Assembly: GCF_001995215.1 (NCBI RefSeq)
Contig: NZ_MUXN01000002.1
Location: forward strand, 284,453 to 348,452
Source: Amycolatopsis azurea DSM 43854
GTDB taxonomy: Bacteria; Actinomycetota; Actinomycetes; Mycobacteriales; Pseudonocardiaceae
Length of the DNA: 64,000 bases
Direction of reading: 5' to 3'
Position 1 is the first letter of the stretch. Every line of letters starts with the position of its first letter. Below, piece after piece: positions 1 to 7,944 of the stretch. The notes beneath the pieces were generated by a model. The model saw only the letters and a list, made by a program, of their open reading frames with translations. It had not been told where the DNA came from and ran no database searches. The translations under genes and the position numbers were made by a program.

Positions 1-1
1 C

Positions 2-331
2 ACCGTCGCCGACGAAGCCCGCGTCACCCAGATCCTGGCGAACCTCGCGGACAACGCCAGGAACGCGGCGGGCGACACCGGTCGGGTCGAGTTCCATTGT
101 GGACAGTCGGCGACCGGCGTCTTCGTCCTGGTCGGCGATTCCGGGCCGGGCGTACCCGAAGCGGATCGCGAGCGGATCTTCGGCAGGTTGGTGCGCTTGG
201 ACACCGCACGGCGCCGTGATCGCGGTGGTTCGGGACTGGGCCTGACGATCGCCCGCGGCCTGGCCAGAGCCCACGGCGGGGACCTGACCTGCGAGGCTTC
301 GGGATTCCGGCTCACCCTGCCGTACGGATGA
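2..331 (+). CDS. Sensor histidine kinase, C-terminal ATPase domain (partial)
   Basis: The frame is open from the window edge to TGA at 329-331 and encodes the last 109 residues of a histidine kinase. Visible ATP-binding motifs are an N-box (NLADNARNA), a G1 box (DSGPGV), an F-box-like ERIFGRL and a G2 box (GGSGLGL). This is the HATPase_c fold that phosphorylates the kinase's own histidine before transfer to a response regulator. The histidine-containing and sensing parts lie upstream of the window, so ligand and partner are unknown. Its last 20 bases overlap the end of the convergent DUF1501 gene. Confidence 0.85.
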   Translation, partial: TVADEARVTQILANLADNARNAAGDTGRVEFHCGQSATGVFVLVGDSGPGVPEADRERIFGRLVRLDTARRRDRGGSGLGLTIARGLARAHGGDLTCEASGFRLTLPYG

Positions 332-1565
332 GGTTGTCCAGCCTGGTGCTGTGTCCCGAAAGGACCCGGCCGGGGTCGGCGCCGAGCACGTCGCCGAGCA
401 CCGTGGCGTAGACGTCCCGGAAGTCGGTCGTGGCCTTGAGATCGTCGTTGTCGAGATCGGTCAGGCTCGGCTGCTCGCCGTGGAAACCGCCCTGGACGTG
501 CTCGCCGAGCACGAACATCGGGCCCGCGGTGCCGTGGTCGGTGCCTTCACTGGCGTTCGCGCGCACGCGCCGCCCGAATTCGGAGTACACCAGCACGGTG
601 ACCTGCTTGCCCCGGTCGCTGCCCTGCAACCGGCGCACGAACGGCGTCAGCGCGGCGTCGAGCTCGGTGAGCAGCCGTTGCTGCGTGCCGCGCTCGTCGG
701 AATGGGTGTCGAATCCGCCGAGCGACACGGAGTACGCGCGGGTCGGCACGCCTGCCTCGACCAGCCCCGCCACGAGATCCAGCTGAGCGGCGAGATCCGA
801 GCGGCCGCCCGCCGAGGCTCCCTTGTTCCGCTGCTCGTCCTCATCGTCCTTTTCGGACGCGTCGTGCGCGGCACCGCCCAGGACGCGGACGGCGTCGTGC
901 AGATCGCCGATCGAGCGAGAAGCCCTGGCACGCCAGGGATCCTCGCCGGGGACCGGGGTGCCGAGAGCGGCGAAAGCCTTGCCCAGCTCGCCCTTCGGCA
1001 GTACCAGACCGCTGACCGGCATCGAGGCGGCCGCGGTGCTCTCCCCGGCCAGCAGCGGAGGGAGGACCGGCTCGACCGAGACCGCGCGCAGCGGATCCGC
1101 GCCGGAGGTGTCCAGCCAGCGCCCGAGCCAGCCGGTCGGCACCGAAGTGTCGGGGGAGGCGGTCTGCCAGATCGCCATCGACCGGAAGTGGCTGTGATCC
1201 GGTTTCGGATAGCCCACTCCCCGCACGACCGCCAGTTTTCGCTCGTCCCACAGGCCTTTGAGCCCCTTCATGCCGGGGTTCAGCCCGAGCCCTTCACCGA
1301 GGTCGAGCACTTCCTCAGGCTGATACGCCAGCTCGGGCCTCGCGTCCTGGTACGCCTTGTCGCCCGCCGGGATCACGGTGTTCAGCCCGTCGTTGCCACC
1401 GTAGAGCGTGACGACCACCAGCACCCCCGCGTTCGGATCCAGCGGGTTCTCCGCGGCCGCGCTCATCAGCGAGTCCCAGTTCACCCTGGTCGCGCCGACG
1501 GCGAGCGCGCCGGCCGCGGTCACCCCGGTCAGGGTGAGAAAACTGCGCCGGGTCACGGTCTTCAT
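312..1565 (-). CDS. DUF1501 secreted protein with Tat signal
   Basis: A 417-residue protein with a twin-arginine signal at the N-terminus (RR at residues 6-7 in TRRSFLTLTG, then an Ala/Gly-rich hydrophobic stretch), so it is probably exported folded. The body matches the DUF1501 family, which has an alkaline-phosphatase-like or sulfatase-like fold: LYGGNDGLNTV near residue 55, DHSHFRSM near 123 and FDTHSDE near 285 are typical. The biochemical role of the family is not established. It lies 10 bp downstream of the DUF1800 gene on the same strand; the two families usually occur together, so one operon is likely. It converges on and slightly overlaps the upstream kinase. Confidence 0.85.
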   Translation of the reverse strand: MKTVTRRSFLTLTGVTAAGALAVGATRVNWDSLMSAAAENPLDPNAGVLVVVTLYGGNDGLNTVIPAGDKAYQDARPELAYQPEEVLDLGEGLGLNPGMKGLKGLWDERKLAVVRGVGYPKPDHSHFRSMAIWQTASPDTSVPTGWLGRWLDTSGADPLRAVSVEPVLPPLLAGESTAAASMPVSGLVLPKGELGKAFAALGTPVPGEDPWRARASRSIGDLHDAVRVLGGAAHDASEKDDEDEQRNKGASAGGRSDLAAQLDLVAGLVEAGVPTRAYSVSLGGFDTHSDERGTQQRLLTELDAALTPFVRRLQGSDRGKQVTVLVYSEFGRRVRANASEGTDHGTAGPMFVLGEHVQGGFHGEQPSLTDLDNDDLKATTDFRDVYATVLGDVLGADPGRVLSGHSTRLDNLIRTAG

Positions 1566-1575
1566 GCTGTCCTCC

Positions 1576-2790
1576 TCATCCGCTCACCACGTACTCGGGC
1601 GCGCACGCGGCCACCGTGAGCAGTGTGCGAGGGTCCTTGGCCACGCCGTCCAGCGCTTTCCTGGTCCGGTTGGACCAGGTGTCGATCCCGAATGTCTCCG
1701 GCAGTCGTCCCAGCGCGTCGTCCCGCGCCTTCTGGGCGACCAGCCGCGCGAGGTTCAGCCGCGCGACCCCGGCCGACGTCGTCAGCCACGCCCCGCCGGC
1801 CGGCCAGCCACCGACGCTCGGCGGCCGGAACGGCAGCTGTCCCATCCCGCGCAAGCCGTTGAGCAGCTTCTTCGGCTCGAGATCGCTCGCCTTCAGCCCG
1901 GTCGCGCGCAGCAGGCCGACCAGCCATTCGACGGGCTGTTTGACGATCGTCGCGGCCGTGTCCCGGAACGCCGGTTCCCCGGCGATCGCCCGGAGCGCGG
2001 CCTGGATGTCCCGTCCCGGCCCGTACGCGGCGATGATTCGCTGATGTGCGTCCGGCGGCGGTGGTGTCGGTGAAACCAGGCGGAACCACAGCCGGCCGGT
2101 CACGAAGGCCGCCGATTCCGGCCGTTCCAGTACGAGGTCCACAAAGGACTCCGCGGTGAAGTCGGCGGTCCGGCCGAAGATCTGTTTCGGTCCGCGGTCC
2201 TGGCGTTGGGGTTTCAGCGCGGCCGCACCGGTTTTCTTGTCCAGCGTCCAGCCGGTGAGCGCGCGGGCCGACTCGCGCACGTCTTGTTCGGAGTAGTGCC
2301 CGACGCCGAGCGCGAACAGTTCCATGAACTCCCGGGCCAGGTTCTCGTTCGGCGAACCGACCTTGTTGTCGTTGCCGTCGAGCCATTTCAGCATCGCCGG
2401 ATCCACCACCAGCGCCTTGGCCAGCCCGGTGAACGCGCCGCGGCCGAGCCGGTGGAAGGTCTCGTTCTGCGTCAGCATCAGCGACGGCGTGCGGACCTTC
2501 TGCTCGCTGGTCGCGAAATGACCGTGCCAGAACCAGGTGAGGCGTTCGGCGTCGTCGGCGACCATGCGGTCCAGCCACCAGAGCGTCAGCCGCTGCTCCT
2601 GCTCGGCTCTGGCCTGCTTTTCCTCCTTTTTGTCCTTGCGGTCGGGCAGCGCGGCCAGTTGCGGGGCCTGTCGTGCGCTTCCCGGCGCGAGGAGGTCGTC
2701 CAGCGCGGGGACCGGCTCCCCGGGGCGGGGGCCGAATCCGAACCGATCGGCCAGCCGCCGGGCAGCGGCGCGGTCATCGAGAACAGCCAT
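1576..2790 (-). CDS. DUF1800 family protein
   Basis: About 404 residues when started at the ATG at 2788-2790 (MAVLDDRAAARRL). The open frame extends 17 codons further upstream, but that stretch lacks the family's usual beginning, which is the RLADRFGFGP motif. Other visible family features are WFWHGHFATS, NENLAREFMELFALG and the GYGWPAG-like segment VGGWPAGGAWL. DUF1800 proteins are of unknown biochemical function and are nearly always encoded beside DUF1501, as here. The start is not backed by a strong Shine-Dalgarno sequence, so the exact N-terminus is uncertain. Confidence 0.82.
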   Translation of the reverse strand: MAVLDDRAAARRLADRFGFGPRPGEPVPALDDLLAPGSARQAPQLAALPDRKDKKEEKQARAEQEQRLTLWWLDRMVADDAERLTWFWHGHFATSEQKVRTPSLMLTQNETFHRLGRGAFTGLAKALVVDPAMLKWLDGNDNKVGSPNENLAREFMELFALGVGHYSEQDVRESARALTGWTLDKKTGAAALKPQRQDRGPKQIFGRTADFTAESFVDLVLERPESAAFVTGRLWFRLVSPTPPPPDAHQRIIAAYGPGRDIQAALRAIAGEPAFRDTAATIVKQPVEWLVGLLRATGLKASDLEPKKLLNGLRGMGQLPFRPPSVGGWPAGGAWLTTSAGVARLNLARLVAQKARDDALGRLPETFGIDTWSNRTRKALDGVAKDPRTLLTVAACAPEYVVSG

Positions 2791-2984
2791 GGCCCGATTC
2801 TGGGCAGCGGCGGGCCGGGCCCGCCAGGAACCCGGGCGCATCTTCAGGTGACCCGAAGGTCGCGGCCGTAGGACCCAGGGCCCAGCGGCAGCCGCCAGGT
2901 TCGGTCCCCGGTCCGACGCGCACGGGTGTCCCGCTGGAATTGACTGACGGGCGACGTGATCACGTTCGACGGGAAGAAGACCTG

Positions 2985-3689
2985 ATGATCGAGTTCGACC
3001 GGCTCACCAAGCGACGAGGATCGGCGACGATCCTCTCTGACGTCAGTTTCGCGGCGCGCCCCGGCAGGGTGACCGGGTTCCTCGGGCCCAACGGTGCCGG
3101 GAAGTCGTCGACCCTGCGGATCCTGCTCGGACTCGACCGTCCGACTTCGGGAACCGCGCTGGTCGGCGGCGTTCCGTTCGCCGAACTGCGGGATCCCGTG
3201 CGCAAGGTCGGCGCCGTCCTCGACGGCTCGGGGGCGCATCGCGCGCGCACCGGCCGGGCGCATCTGCAGTGGGTCGCCGCGGCGGGCGGCGTCCCTCGCG
3301 GAAGGGTGGACGAGGTCCTGGCGGAGGTCGGTTTGTCCGCGTCCGCGGGGAAACGCGTCGGCGGCTACTCGCTGGGGATGGGACGGCGGCTGGCCCTGGC
3401 GGCGGCGCTGCTCGGCGACCCCGAGGTGCTGGTGCTCGACGAACCGGTCAACGGCCTCGATCCGGAGGGCATCCGCTGGATCCGCGGCTTCCTCCGCGAG
3501 CGCGCCGCGGCCGGGCGAACCGTCCTGCTGTCGAGCCATCTCATGGGCGAACTGTCGGAGACGGTCGACGACGTCGTGGTCATCGACGGCGGCAGGATCG
3601 TCGCTCGGGGAACGCTCGCCGAAGTCGTCGGCGGGCACCGGAACCTGGAGGACGCCTTCTTCGCGCTCACCACCGGGGCCGTGCGATGA
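2985..3689 (+). CDS. ABC transporter ATP-binding protein
   Basis: A 234-residue ATPase of an ABC-2 type exporter. Walker A is GPNGAGKSS at residues 34-42, the signature is YSLGMGRR near residue 127, and Walker B is VLVLDEP near residue 147 with the switch His in SSHLM. The ATG at 2985 is chosen because GGAAGAAG precedes it and the protein then begins as the family does (MIEFDRLTK). Its stop overlaps the start of the next gene in an ATGA arrangement, so it forms one operon with the two permease genes. The substrate cannot be told; this class often exports peptides or drugs, and the two-component system facing it may control it. Confidence 0.92.
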   Translation: MIEFDRLTKRRGSATILSDVSFAARPGRVTGFLGPNGAGKSSTLRILLGLDRPTSGTALVGGVPFAELRDPVRKVGAVLDGSGAHRARTGRAHLQWVAAAGGVPRGRVDEVLAEVGLSASAGKRVGGYSLGMGRRLALAAALLGDPEVLVLDEPVNGLDPEGIRWIRGFLRERAAAGRTVLLSSHLMGELSETVDDVVVIDGGRIVARGTLAEVVGGHRNLEDAFFALTTGAVR

Positions 3690-4405
3690 GGGCCTACCAG
3701 GGCGAACTGCGCAAGCTCGCGTCCCTGCGGTCGGTGTGGGCCTCGATCGCGATCGGCGTCCTGGTCCCGGCCGCCCTCACGTTCCTCAACGCCAAGTCGG
3801 CGGCCGCTCGCGGCGGCAACGTGGACGTCGGGTTCCAGGAACTCGCGTTCGGCGTGGTGGGGGCGGTGATCCTGGGTGTCGTCGCGGTGAGCAGCGAATA
3901 CACGGTGGAGGGGGAGAGCGCCGGTGGCGGCCGTCAGATCACCACGAGCCTGACGGTCGTGCCGTCCCGGCGGCGGTTGCTGATCGCGAAGCTGGCGGCG
4001 GTGATCACCGCGGTCGCCGTGCTGGCGGCGGTCTCCTCGGCCGTCACGCTGATGACCGTCGATGCGCTGCTGGGCACGAGTGATTTCGCGCGACTGCCTG
4101 GAGTCGTCCTGTACTGGGTGCTGACTGCGCTGCTCGCGTCCGGCCTGACCTTGGTGACGCGTAACGGAATCCTGCCGCTCGTCGTGCTGATCCTGAACTC
4201 GTCGGTGGTCACGGTCACCTACCTGCTTTCGAAACTCACGCCGCTTGCCGTGTTCTTCCCCGACCTGGCCGGGGTCCGCATGTTCGTCAGGCGAGTGGAT
4301 CTGCCCGTCCAGCTCGCACCGGTCACCGGTGGCCTGGTGATGGCGGCCTGGGTCGCGGCGCTGCTCGCCGTGGGTTTCCTGGTTTTCCGCAGGAGGGACG
4401 CGTGA
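3686..4405 (+). CDS. ABC-2 type permease
   Basis: A 239-residue integral membrane protein with about six hydrophobic segments, starting at an ATG that overlaps the stop of the ATPase gene. The N-terminal MRAYQGELRKLASLRSVW segment and the terminal FRRRDA are typical of two-component ABC-2 exporters of actinomycetes. It presumably forms the membrane channel together with the next gene. Its stop overlaps the GTG of the next gene (GTGA), consistent with translational coupling. Confidence 0.85.
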   Translation: MRAYQGELRKLASLRSVWASIAIGVLVPAALTFLNAKSAAARGGNVDVGFQELAFGVVGAVILGVVAVSSEYTVEGESAGGGRQITTSLTVVPSRRRLLIAKLAAVITAVAVLAAVSSAVTLMTVDALLGTSDFARLPGVVLYWVLTALLASGLTLVTRNGILPLVVLILNSSVVTVTYLLSKLTPLAVFFPDLAGVRMFVRRVDLPVQLAPVTGGLVMAAWVAALLAVGFLVFRRRDA

Positions 4406-4986
4406 CGGCCGGGCGGGCTCTCCGCGCCGAGGTACTCAAGTTGCTCAGCCTCCCGGCGACGTACTTCACCCTGCTGGGCACGCTCGGCGTTTCGGTGATC
4501 CTCGCGATCGCGTTCTCGCGACAAGGTGTTTCATCCATCGGTTATGCCCAGGCCGGGTTCCTCGTCCTCGGCGTCATCGCCGTGACGTCGGAGTACAGCG
4601 GCGGCCAGATCCACCGGACCCTGACCGCCCTGCCCCGCCGGATCGCCCTGCATCTGTCCAAAATGGCCGCTCTGCCGATCGTGGCCGTCCCCGCCGCAGG
4701 CCTTACCGCGCTGGTCTGTGGGCCGTTGTCCGAGGCGGCGGGAGCAAGTGCCTATCTCGCGCTCACCACGGTGCTCGCCGCCGCCGTCGCGACGGTCCTG
4801 CGGCGGAGTGTTCCGGCGGTGGCCGGGCTGCTCGGGTACTACTTCATCGCGGGCCCGCTGCTCCGGGATCGAGCCGCGTTCGCGGCGTACCTGCCGGACC
4901 TCGGAAGTCACCACCTCGTCGTGCTGGGCTGGGTACTCCTCGCGGTCGGGGTTTCCGCGATGGTGTTCCGGAGGCGGGACGCGTGA
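4402..4986 (+). CDS. ABC-2 type permease, second subunit
   Basis: A 194-residue membrane protein with a GTG start overlapping the previous stop. It begins with the same kind of amphipathic EVLKLLSLPATY segment as its neighbour and ends in FRRRDA, so the two permeases look like diverged paralogues forming a heterodimer. It is shorter than the first permease because the extracytoplasmic loop is smaller. It ends one base before the convergent response regulator gene. Confidence 0.82.
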   Translation: MTAGRALRAEVLKLLSLPATYFTLLGTLGVSVILAIAFSRQGVSSIGYAQAGFLVLGVIAVTSEYSGGQIHRTLTALPRRIALHLSKMAALPIVAVPAAGLTALVCGPLSEAAGASAYLALTTVLAAAVATVLRRSVPAVAGLLGYYFIAGPLLRDRAAFAAYLPDLGSHHLVVLGWVLLAVGVSAMVFRRRDA

Positions 4987-4987
4987 C

Positions 4988-5668
4988 TCAGCTTCGCGGA
5001 GCCACCAGGCCCAGGTCGTACGCCGTGATCACCAGCTGAGCGCGGTCGCGGGCCGACAGCTTGCTCAGCAACCGGCTGATGTGCGTCTTCACCGTCTTGA
5101 CGGCGATGGTCAGCGTCTCGGCGATCTCGGTGTTGGACAACCCGCGGCCGACGAACGTGAGGATCTCGATCTCGCGTCGGGTCAGCCCGGCCGGCGGGGG
5201 CGGGTTCCGGTGCGGCGGCGCCGTGACGTAGTGCTCGATCAGCCGGGTGAGAATGGCGGGCGCGAACAGGGATTCGCCGGCGTGCGTCCGGCGGACGGCG
5301 CTGATGAGCTCGTCGGGTTCGGTGTCCTTGAGCAGGAAACCGCTCGCTCCCGCACGGAGCGCGCCGTAGACGTACTCGTCCAGTTCGAACATGCTCAGCA
5401 CGAGGATCCTGGTCCCGGCCAGGTCGGGGCAGGCGCTGATCTCCTTGGTGGCCACGATCCCGTCCTGGCCGGGCATGCGGATGTCCATCAGCACGACGTC
5501 CGGGCTCAGCCGTCGCGCCATTTCCACCGCCTGCGTCCCGTCCTCGGCCTGTCCGACGACGACCATGTCCGGTGAGGCGCCGAGGATGATCGCCAGGCTG
5601 TGCCGCAGCAACCGCTGGTCGTCGGCGAGCAGGATCCGGATCGGGGGTTGTCCGGGATTCGTCACCAT
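4988..5668 (-). CDS. NarL/LuxR-type response regulator
   Basis: A 226-residue two-component regulator. The receiver domain has the acidic pair at residues 16-17, the phospho-accepting Asp62 in VVLMDIRMPG and the conserved Lys in FLLKDTEP. The C-terminal LuxR-type helix-turn-helix is at about residues 160-215 (LTRREIEILTFVGRGLSNTEIAE). It overlaps the end of the kinase gene by 7 bp, so kinase and regulator are cotranscribed. The adjacent ABC exporter converging on it is a plausible target, by context only. Confidence 0.92.
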   Translation of the reverse strand: MVTNPGQPPIRILLADDQRLLRHSLAIILGASPDMVVVGQAEDGTQAVEMARRLSPDVVLMDIRMPGQDGIVATKEISACPDLAGTRILVLSMFELDEYVYGALRAGASGFLLKDTEPDELISAVRRTHAGESLFAPAILTRLIEHYVTAPPHRNPPPPAGLTRREIEILTFVGRGLSNTEIAETLTIAVKTVKTHISRLLSKLSARDRAQLVITAYDLGLVAPRS

Positions 5669-6519
5669 GCTCCGTCCGGTAGTCGCGCGGTGAGCCGGAA
5701 ACCGGTCCCGGCCGGTGCCGCGTGCAGGTCGCCGCCGAGTACCTCGGCACGTTCTCGAAGTCCCGCCAGGCCGTGCCCGGCGCCGCGGGCGGGGGACCAG
5801 GCACCGCGCGGCCCGTCGTCCTCGACGGTCACGACGATCGTGTCGCCCTCGCGCCGTAGCTCGACATGAGCGATCGTCGGTCCGGCGTACCGCGCGGTGT
5901 TCGCGACGGCTTCGCGGACGATTTCGCAGATCGTCGCTTGTACCCCAGGGGAAACGTCCCCGAGCCCGCCGACGTCCAGCCGTGGTTCGAGGCCCAGCGA
6001 GCGGGTGGCCTCGACGATGGCCGGAAGGTCCGAGAGGTTCCGTACGGGCCTCAGCGGCGCGCCGCGTTCGTCAGGGTCGCGAAGCACGGCCAGCATGCGC
6101 CGGAGTTCGGTGACCGCGTCGCGGCTCGTCTGTTCGATGTCGACGAGCGCCTGTTCGCGTTCCGCTTCCCGGATGTCGCCTTGGACCCGCCTCGCCGCGC
6201 TGGCCCGCAGCGTGATCACGCCGAGGCCGTGGGACACGATGTCGTGGAGTTCGCGGGCGATCCGGAGCCGCTCATGGTGCGTGGCGTGCTCGGCCGCCCA
6301 GCCGGTGAGGCGTGCTTCGTAGTCGAGGCGTCGCTTGCGGGCGCGGACCAGCGTCCACGTCGTCACTGCGGTCGCCGTGGCCACGACGAGGACCGGCACG
6401 ACGATCGCGCCGGGCCCCTCCGCGCCGGTGGCCAGCAGCACGATCGCGGCCACGACCAGCACCGCGGAGGCGACCAGCCACGCACGCGATCGCCATTCGG
6501 GGCGGTCCGGCGGTGTCAT
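5662..6519 (-). CDS. HisKA_3-type sensor histidine kinase
   Basis: About 285 residues from the ATG at 6517-6519 (MTPPDRPEWRSR). Two hydrophobic segments near the N-terminus form a small membrane sensor with little outside the membrane. The phospho-accepting His is at about residue 92 in RELHDIVSHG, and the ATPase domain ends in the GHGLAGLRERAEVLGG box. The open frame reaches upstream to 6702, but that extension is mostly translation of an intergenic palindrome, so it is rejected. The product phosphorylates the LuxR-type regulator encoded immediately downstream. Confidence 0.9.
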   Translation of the reverse strand: MTPPDRPEWRSRAWLVASAVLVVAAIVLLATGAEGPGAIVVPVLVVATATAVTTWTLVRARKRRLDYEARLTGWAAEHATHHERLRIARELHDIVSHGLGVITLRASAARRVQGDIREAEREQALVDIEQTSRDAVTELRRMLAVLRDPDERGAPLRPVRNLSDLPAIVEATRSLGLEPRLDVGGLGDVSPGVQATICEIVREAVANTARYAGPTIAHVELRREGDTIVVTVEDDGPRGAWSPARGAGHGLAGLRERAEVLGGDLHAAPAGTGFRLTARLPDGAW

Positions 6520-6573
6520 CACCGGCCATCGTATTACCGGCGGGTCGGGTCGTGGGCCGGCCCCAGCACCCAC

Positions 6574-6626
6574 GTTGCGAAAGCCACTTTCGCAACCTTC
6601 AACGTTGCGAAAGTGGCTTTCGCGAC
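6574..6626. repeat. Palindromic repeat family A, copy 1
   Basis: A 53-bp inverted repeat made of GTTGCGAAAGCCACTTTCGC and its near reverse complement separated by a short CTTCAA spacer. Each arm is itself a small palindrome (GCGAAAG-CCA-CTTTCGC), so the sequence can fold as one long hairpin or two short ones. It lies upstream of the kinase gene, between it and the end of the TauE-like gene. Four further copies are at 14286, 20890, 46726 and 53467. Confidence 0.9.
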
Positions 6627-6788
6627 ACCCGAAGCCGGTAGGCACGCGAGCGGCCGAACACAACAGGTTTGCCTTACCCCTCAAGCGAACCGTCCCAGCC
6701 ACCCACGACCATCTGTACCGAGCCGGTTCTTTCGCGTGGCTGAGTGGACGTCACACGTGACTGGAGGGACGACACGCTCGCGGACGCC

Positions 6789-7484
6789 TCACACGGCATG
6801 CACCAGCGTCAGCGCGCCACCCGCCGCCGAAAGCAGGAGGACGGACCAGCGGACGGAGCGTTCGCCGACCCGGCGGCTCAGTGCTCGTCCCAGCAGGTCA
6901 CCGGCGAGGGCGGCGCCCGCGACCGCGAGGAGCACGCTCACCGGCACCTCCACCCAGCCGAGACTGGGCAGCGCGACCAGGCCGAGCAGGAAGAAGTAGA
7001 TCGACAGCGTCCCGCGCGTCTCGTCCGCGCCCCAGCCCGCGCTCGCCCCGTACACCGCCACGGCGGGTCCGGAGAGCCCGGCGACGGAGTTCATCGCCGC
7101 GCTCAGCACTCCGGCGCCGATGGCCCCTGTCCGGCCGGCCAGCCGCCTGCTGGTGATGCCGCTCGCCAGCACGCCGACGGCGAGGACGCAGCAGCCACCC
7201 GCCGCGAGCAGCAGCGGACGTGCGGGAACCCCGCAGACCACGAGGGCGACGACCGGGGTGAACACCACCGCGGGCACCGTCAGCCAGGCGACCTGCGCCC
7301 ACCTGATCGCTCGCCAATGGGTGATCGCGACCGCGAGATAGACCGGGAAACCGAGCAGCAGGGTGAGCCGGACGGCGTCGAGCGGGCCCAGCGCCAGCGC
7401 CAGGAACGGTACGCACAGCAGGGAAAGTCCCATCCCGGAAAGGCGCTGGGCGACGACCCCGGCCGCCGCCGCCAGCGAAGTCAT
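6789..7484 (-). CDS. TauE/SafE family membrane exporter
   Basis: About 231 residues with seven or eight hydrophobic segments and the Gly-rich N-terminal repeat (VAQRLSGMGLSLLCVPFLALALGP) and the matching second half (GAGVLSAAMNSVAGLSGPA) of the TauE/SafE family. The family is implicated in export of sulfite, sulfoacetate and other sulfonate products. Its location next to alanine dehydrogenase and about 11 kb from xsc-tpa-pta suggests a role in disposing of sulfite from taurine breakdown; that is inference. The start at the ATG at 7482-7484 gives the usual family beginning. An earlier ATG exists but would add an unlikely leader. Confidence 0.8.
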   Translation of the reverse strand: MTSLAAAAGVVAQRLSGMGLSLLCVPFLALALGPLDAVRLTLLLGFPVYLAVAITHWRAIRWAQVAWLTVPAVVFTPVVALVVCGVPARPLLLAAGGCCVLAVGVLASGITSRRLAGRTGAIGAGVLSAAMNSVAGLSGPAVAVYGASAGWGADETRGTLSIYFFLLGLVALPSLGWVEVPVSVLLAVAGAALAGDLLGRALSRRVGERSVRWSVLLLSAAGGALTLVHAV

Positions 7485-7593
7485 GGCCAGGGTTCCCACC
7501 GGACCACTGTGGACCGGAGGTGGACGGGAGGGTAGGCGGTGCGCGGCGAGGACGTCATAGCCCATCGCTATGAGTAGGCCGCACCAAACGAGA

Positions 7594-7641
7594 TGTCGTG
7601 AGTGTTTTGGGTCGTTCCAACGACACTGATCACTCACGATG
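7594..7641. repeat. Palindromic repeat family D, copy 1
   Basis: Outer arms TCGTGAGTG and CACTCACGA enclose an inner perfect hairpin GTCGTT-CC-AACGAC. The same two-tier layout appears in opposite orientation at 35495-35548. It lies in the 460-bp gap between the TauE-like gene and ald, together with repeat C copy 1; the rest of that gap shows nothing recognisable apart from the ald leader. Confidence 0.75.
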
Positions 7642-7672
7642 TCGTCGCCACCACCGCGTGACACCGGACCTA

Positions 7673-7816
7673 TGGCGTCGACTGTGTGGATTTCGGTGCG
7701 TTAGATGACCAGAAATCCACACGGTCCCGCGTGACTGGTCCGGTCACGCAGGGGTGTGTGGATATAGGGACGTTGAACGTCCCTATATCCACACACCCCT
7801 CACCCTGAGTGACACT
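7673..7816. repeat. Interspersed repeat family C, copy 1 (144 bp)
   Basis: A 144-bp block that recurs without any gap at 46791-46934, with about 16 differences by eye. It contains a 49-bp near-perfect palindrome at 7751-7799 (24-bp arms around one base; arm begins GGGGTGTGTGGATATAGGGA), preceded by a weaker hairpin GTGTGGATTTC/GAAATCCACAC and a third GCGTGAC/GTCACGC. It sits upstream of ald. No open frame of note runs through it. Confidence 0.9.
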
Positions 7817-7944
7817 TCGTGCGATCATCTGCCACACACCGTCCCGAACTGGACCCGTCGATCGCGCGAGTTCTGGCTCTTCTGGCCGTGCCAGTCGTGC
7901 CGCACGCTCGGCGTCACTGCCTTTGGAACAGACGGGAGCGTGAG

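Noticed and set aside
6520..6702. N-terminal extension of the sensor kinase
   Set aside because: The extra residues are translation of the family A palindrome and lack conservation; the ATG at 6519 gives a normal kinase start.
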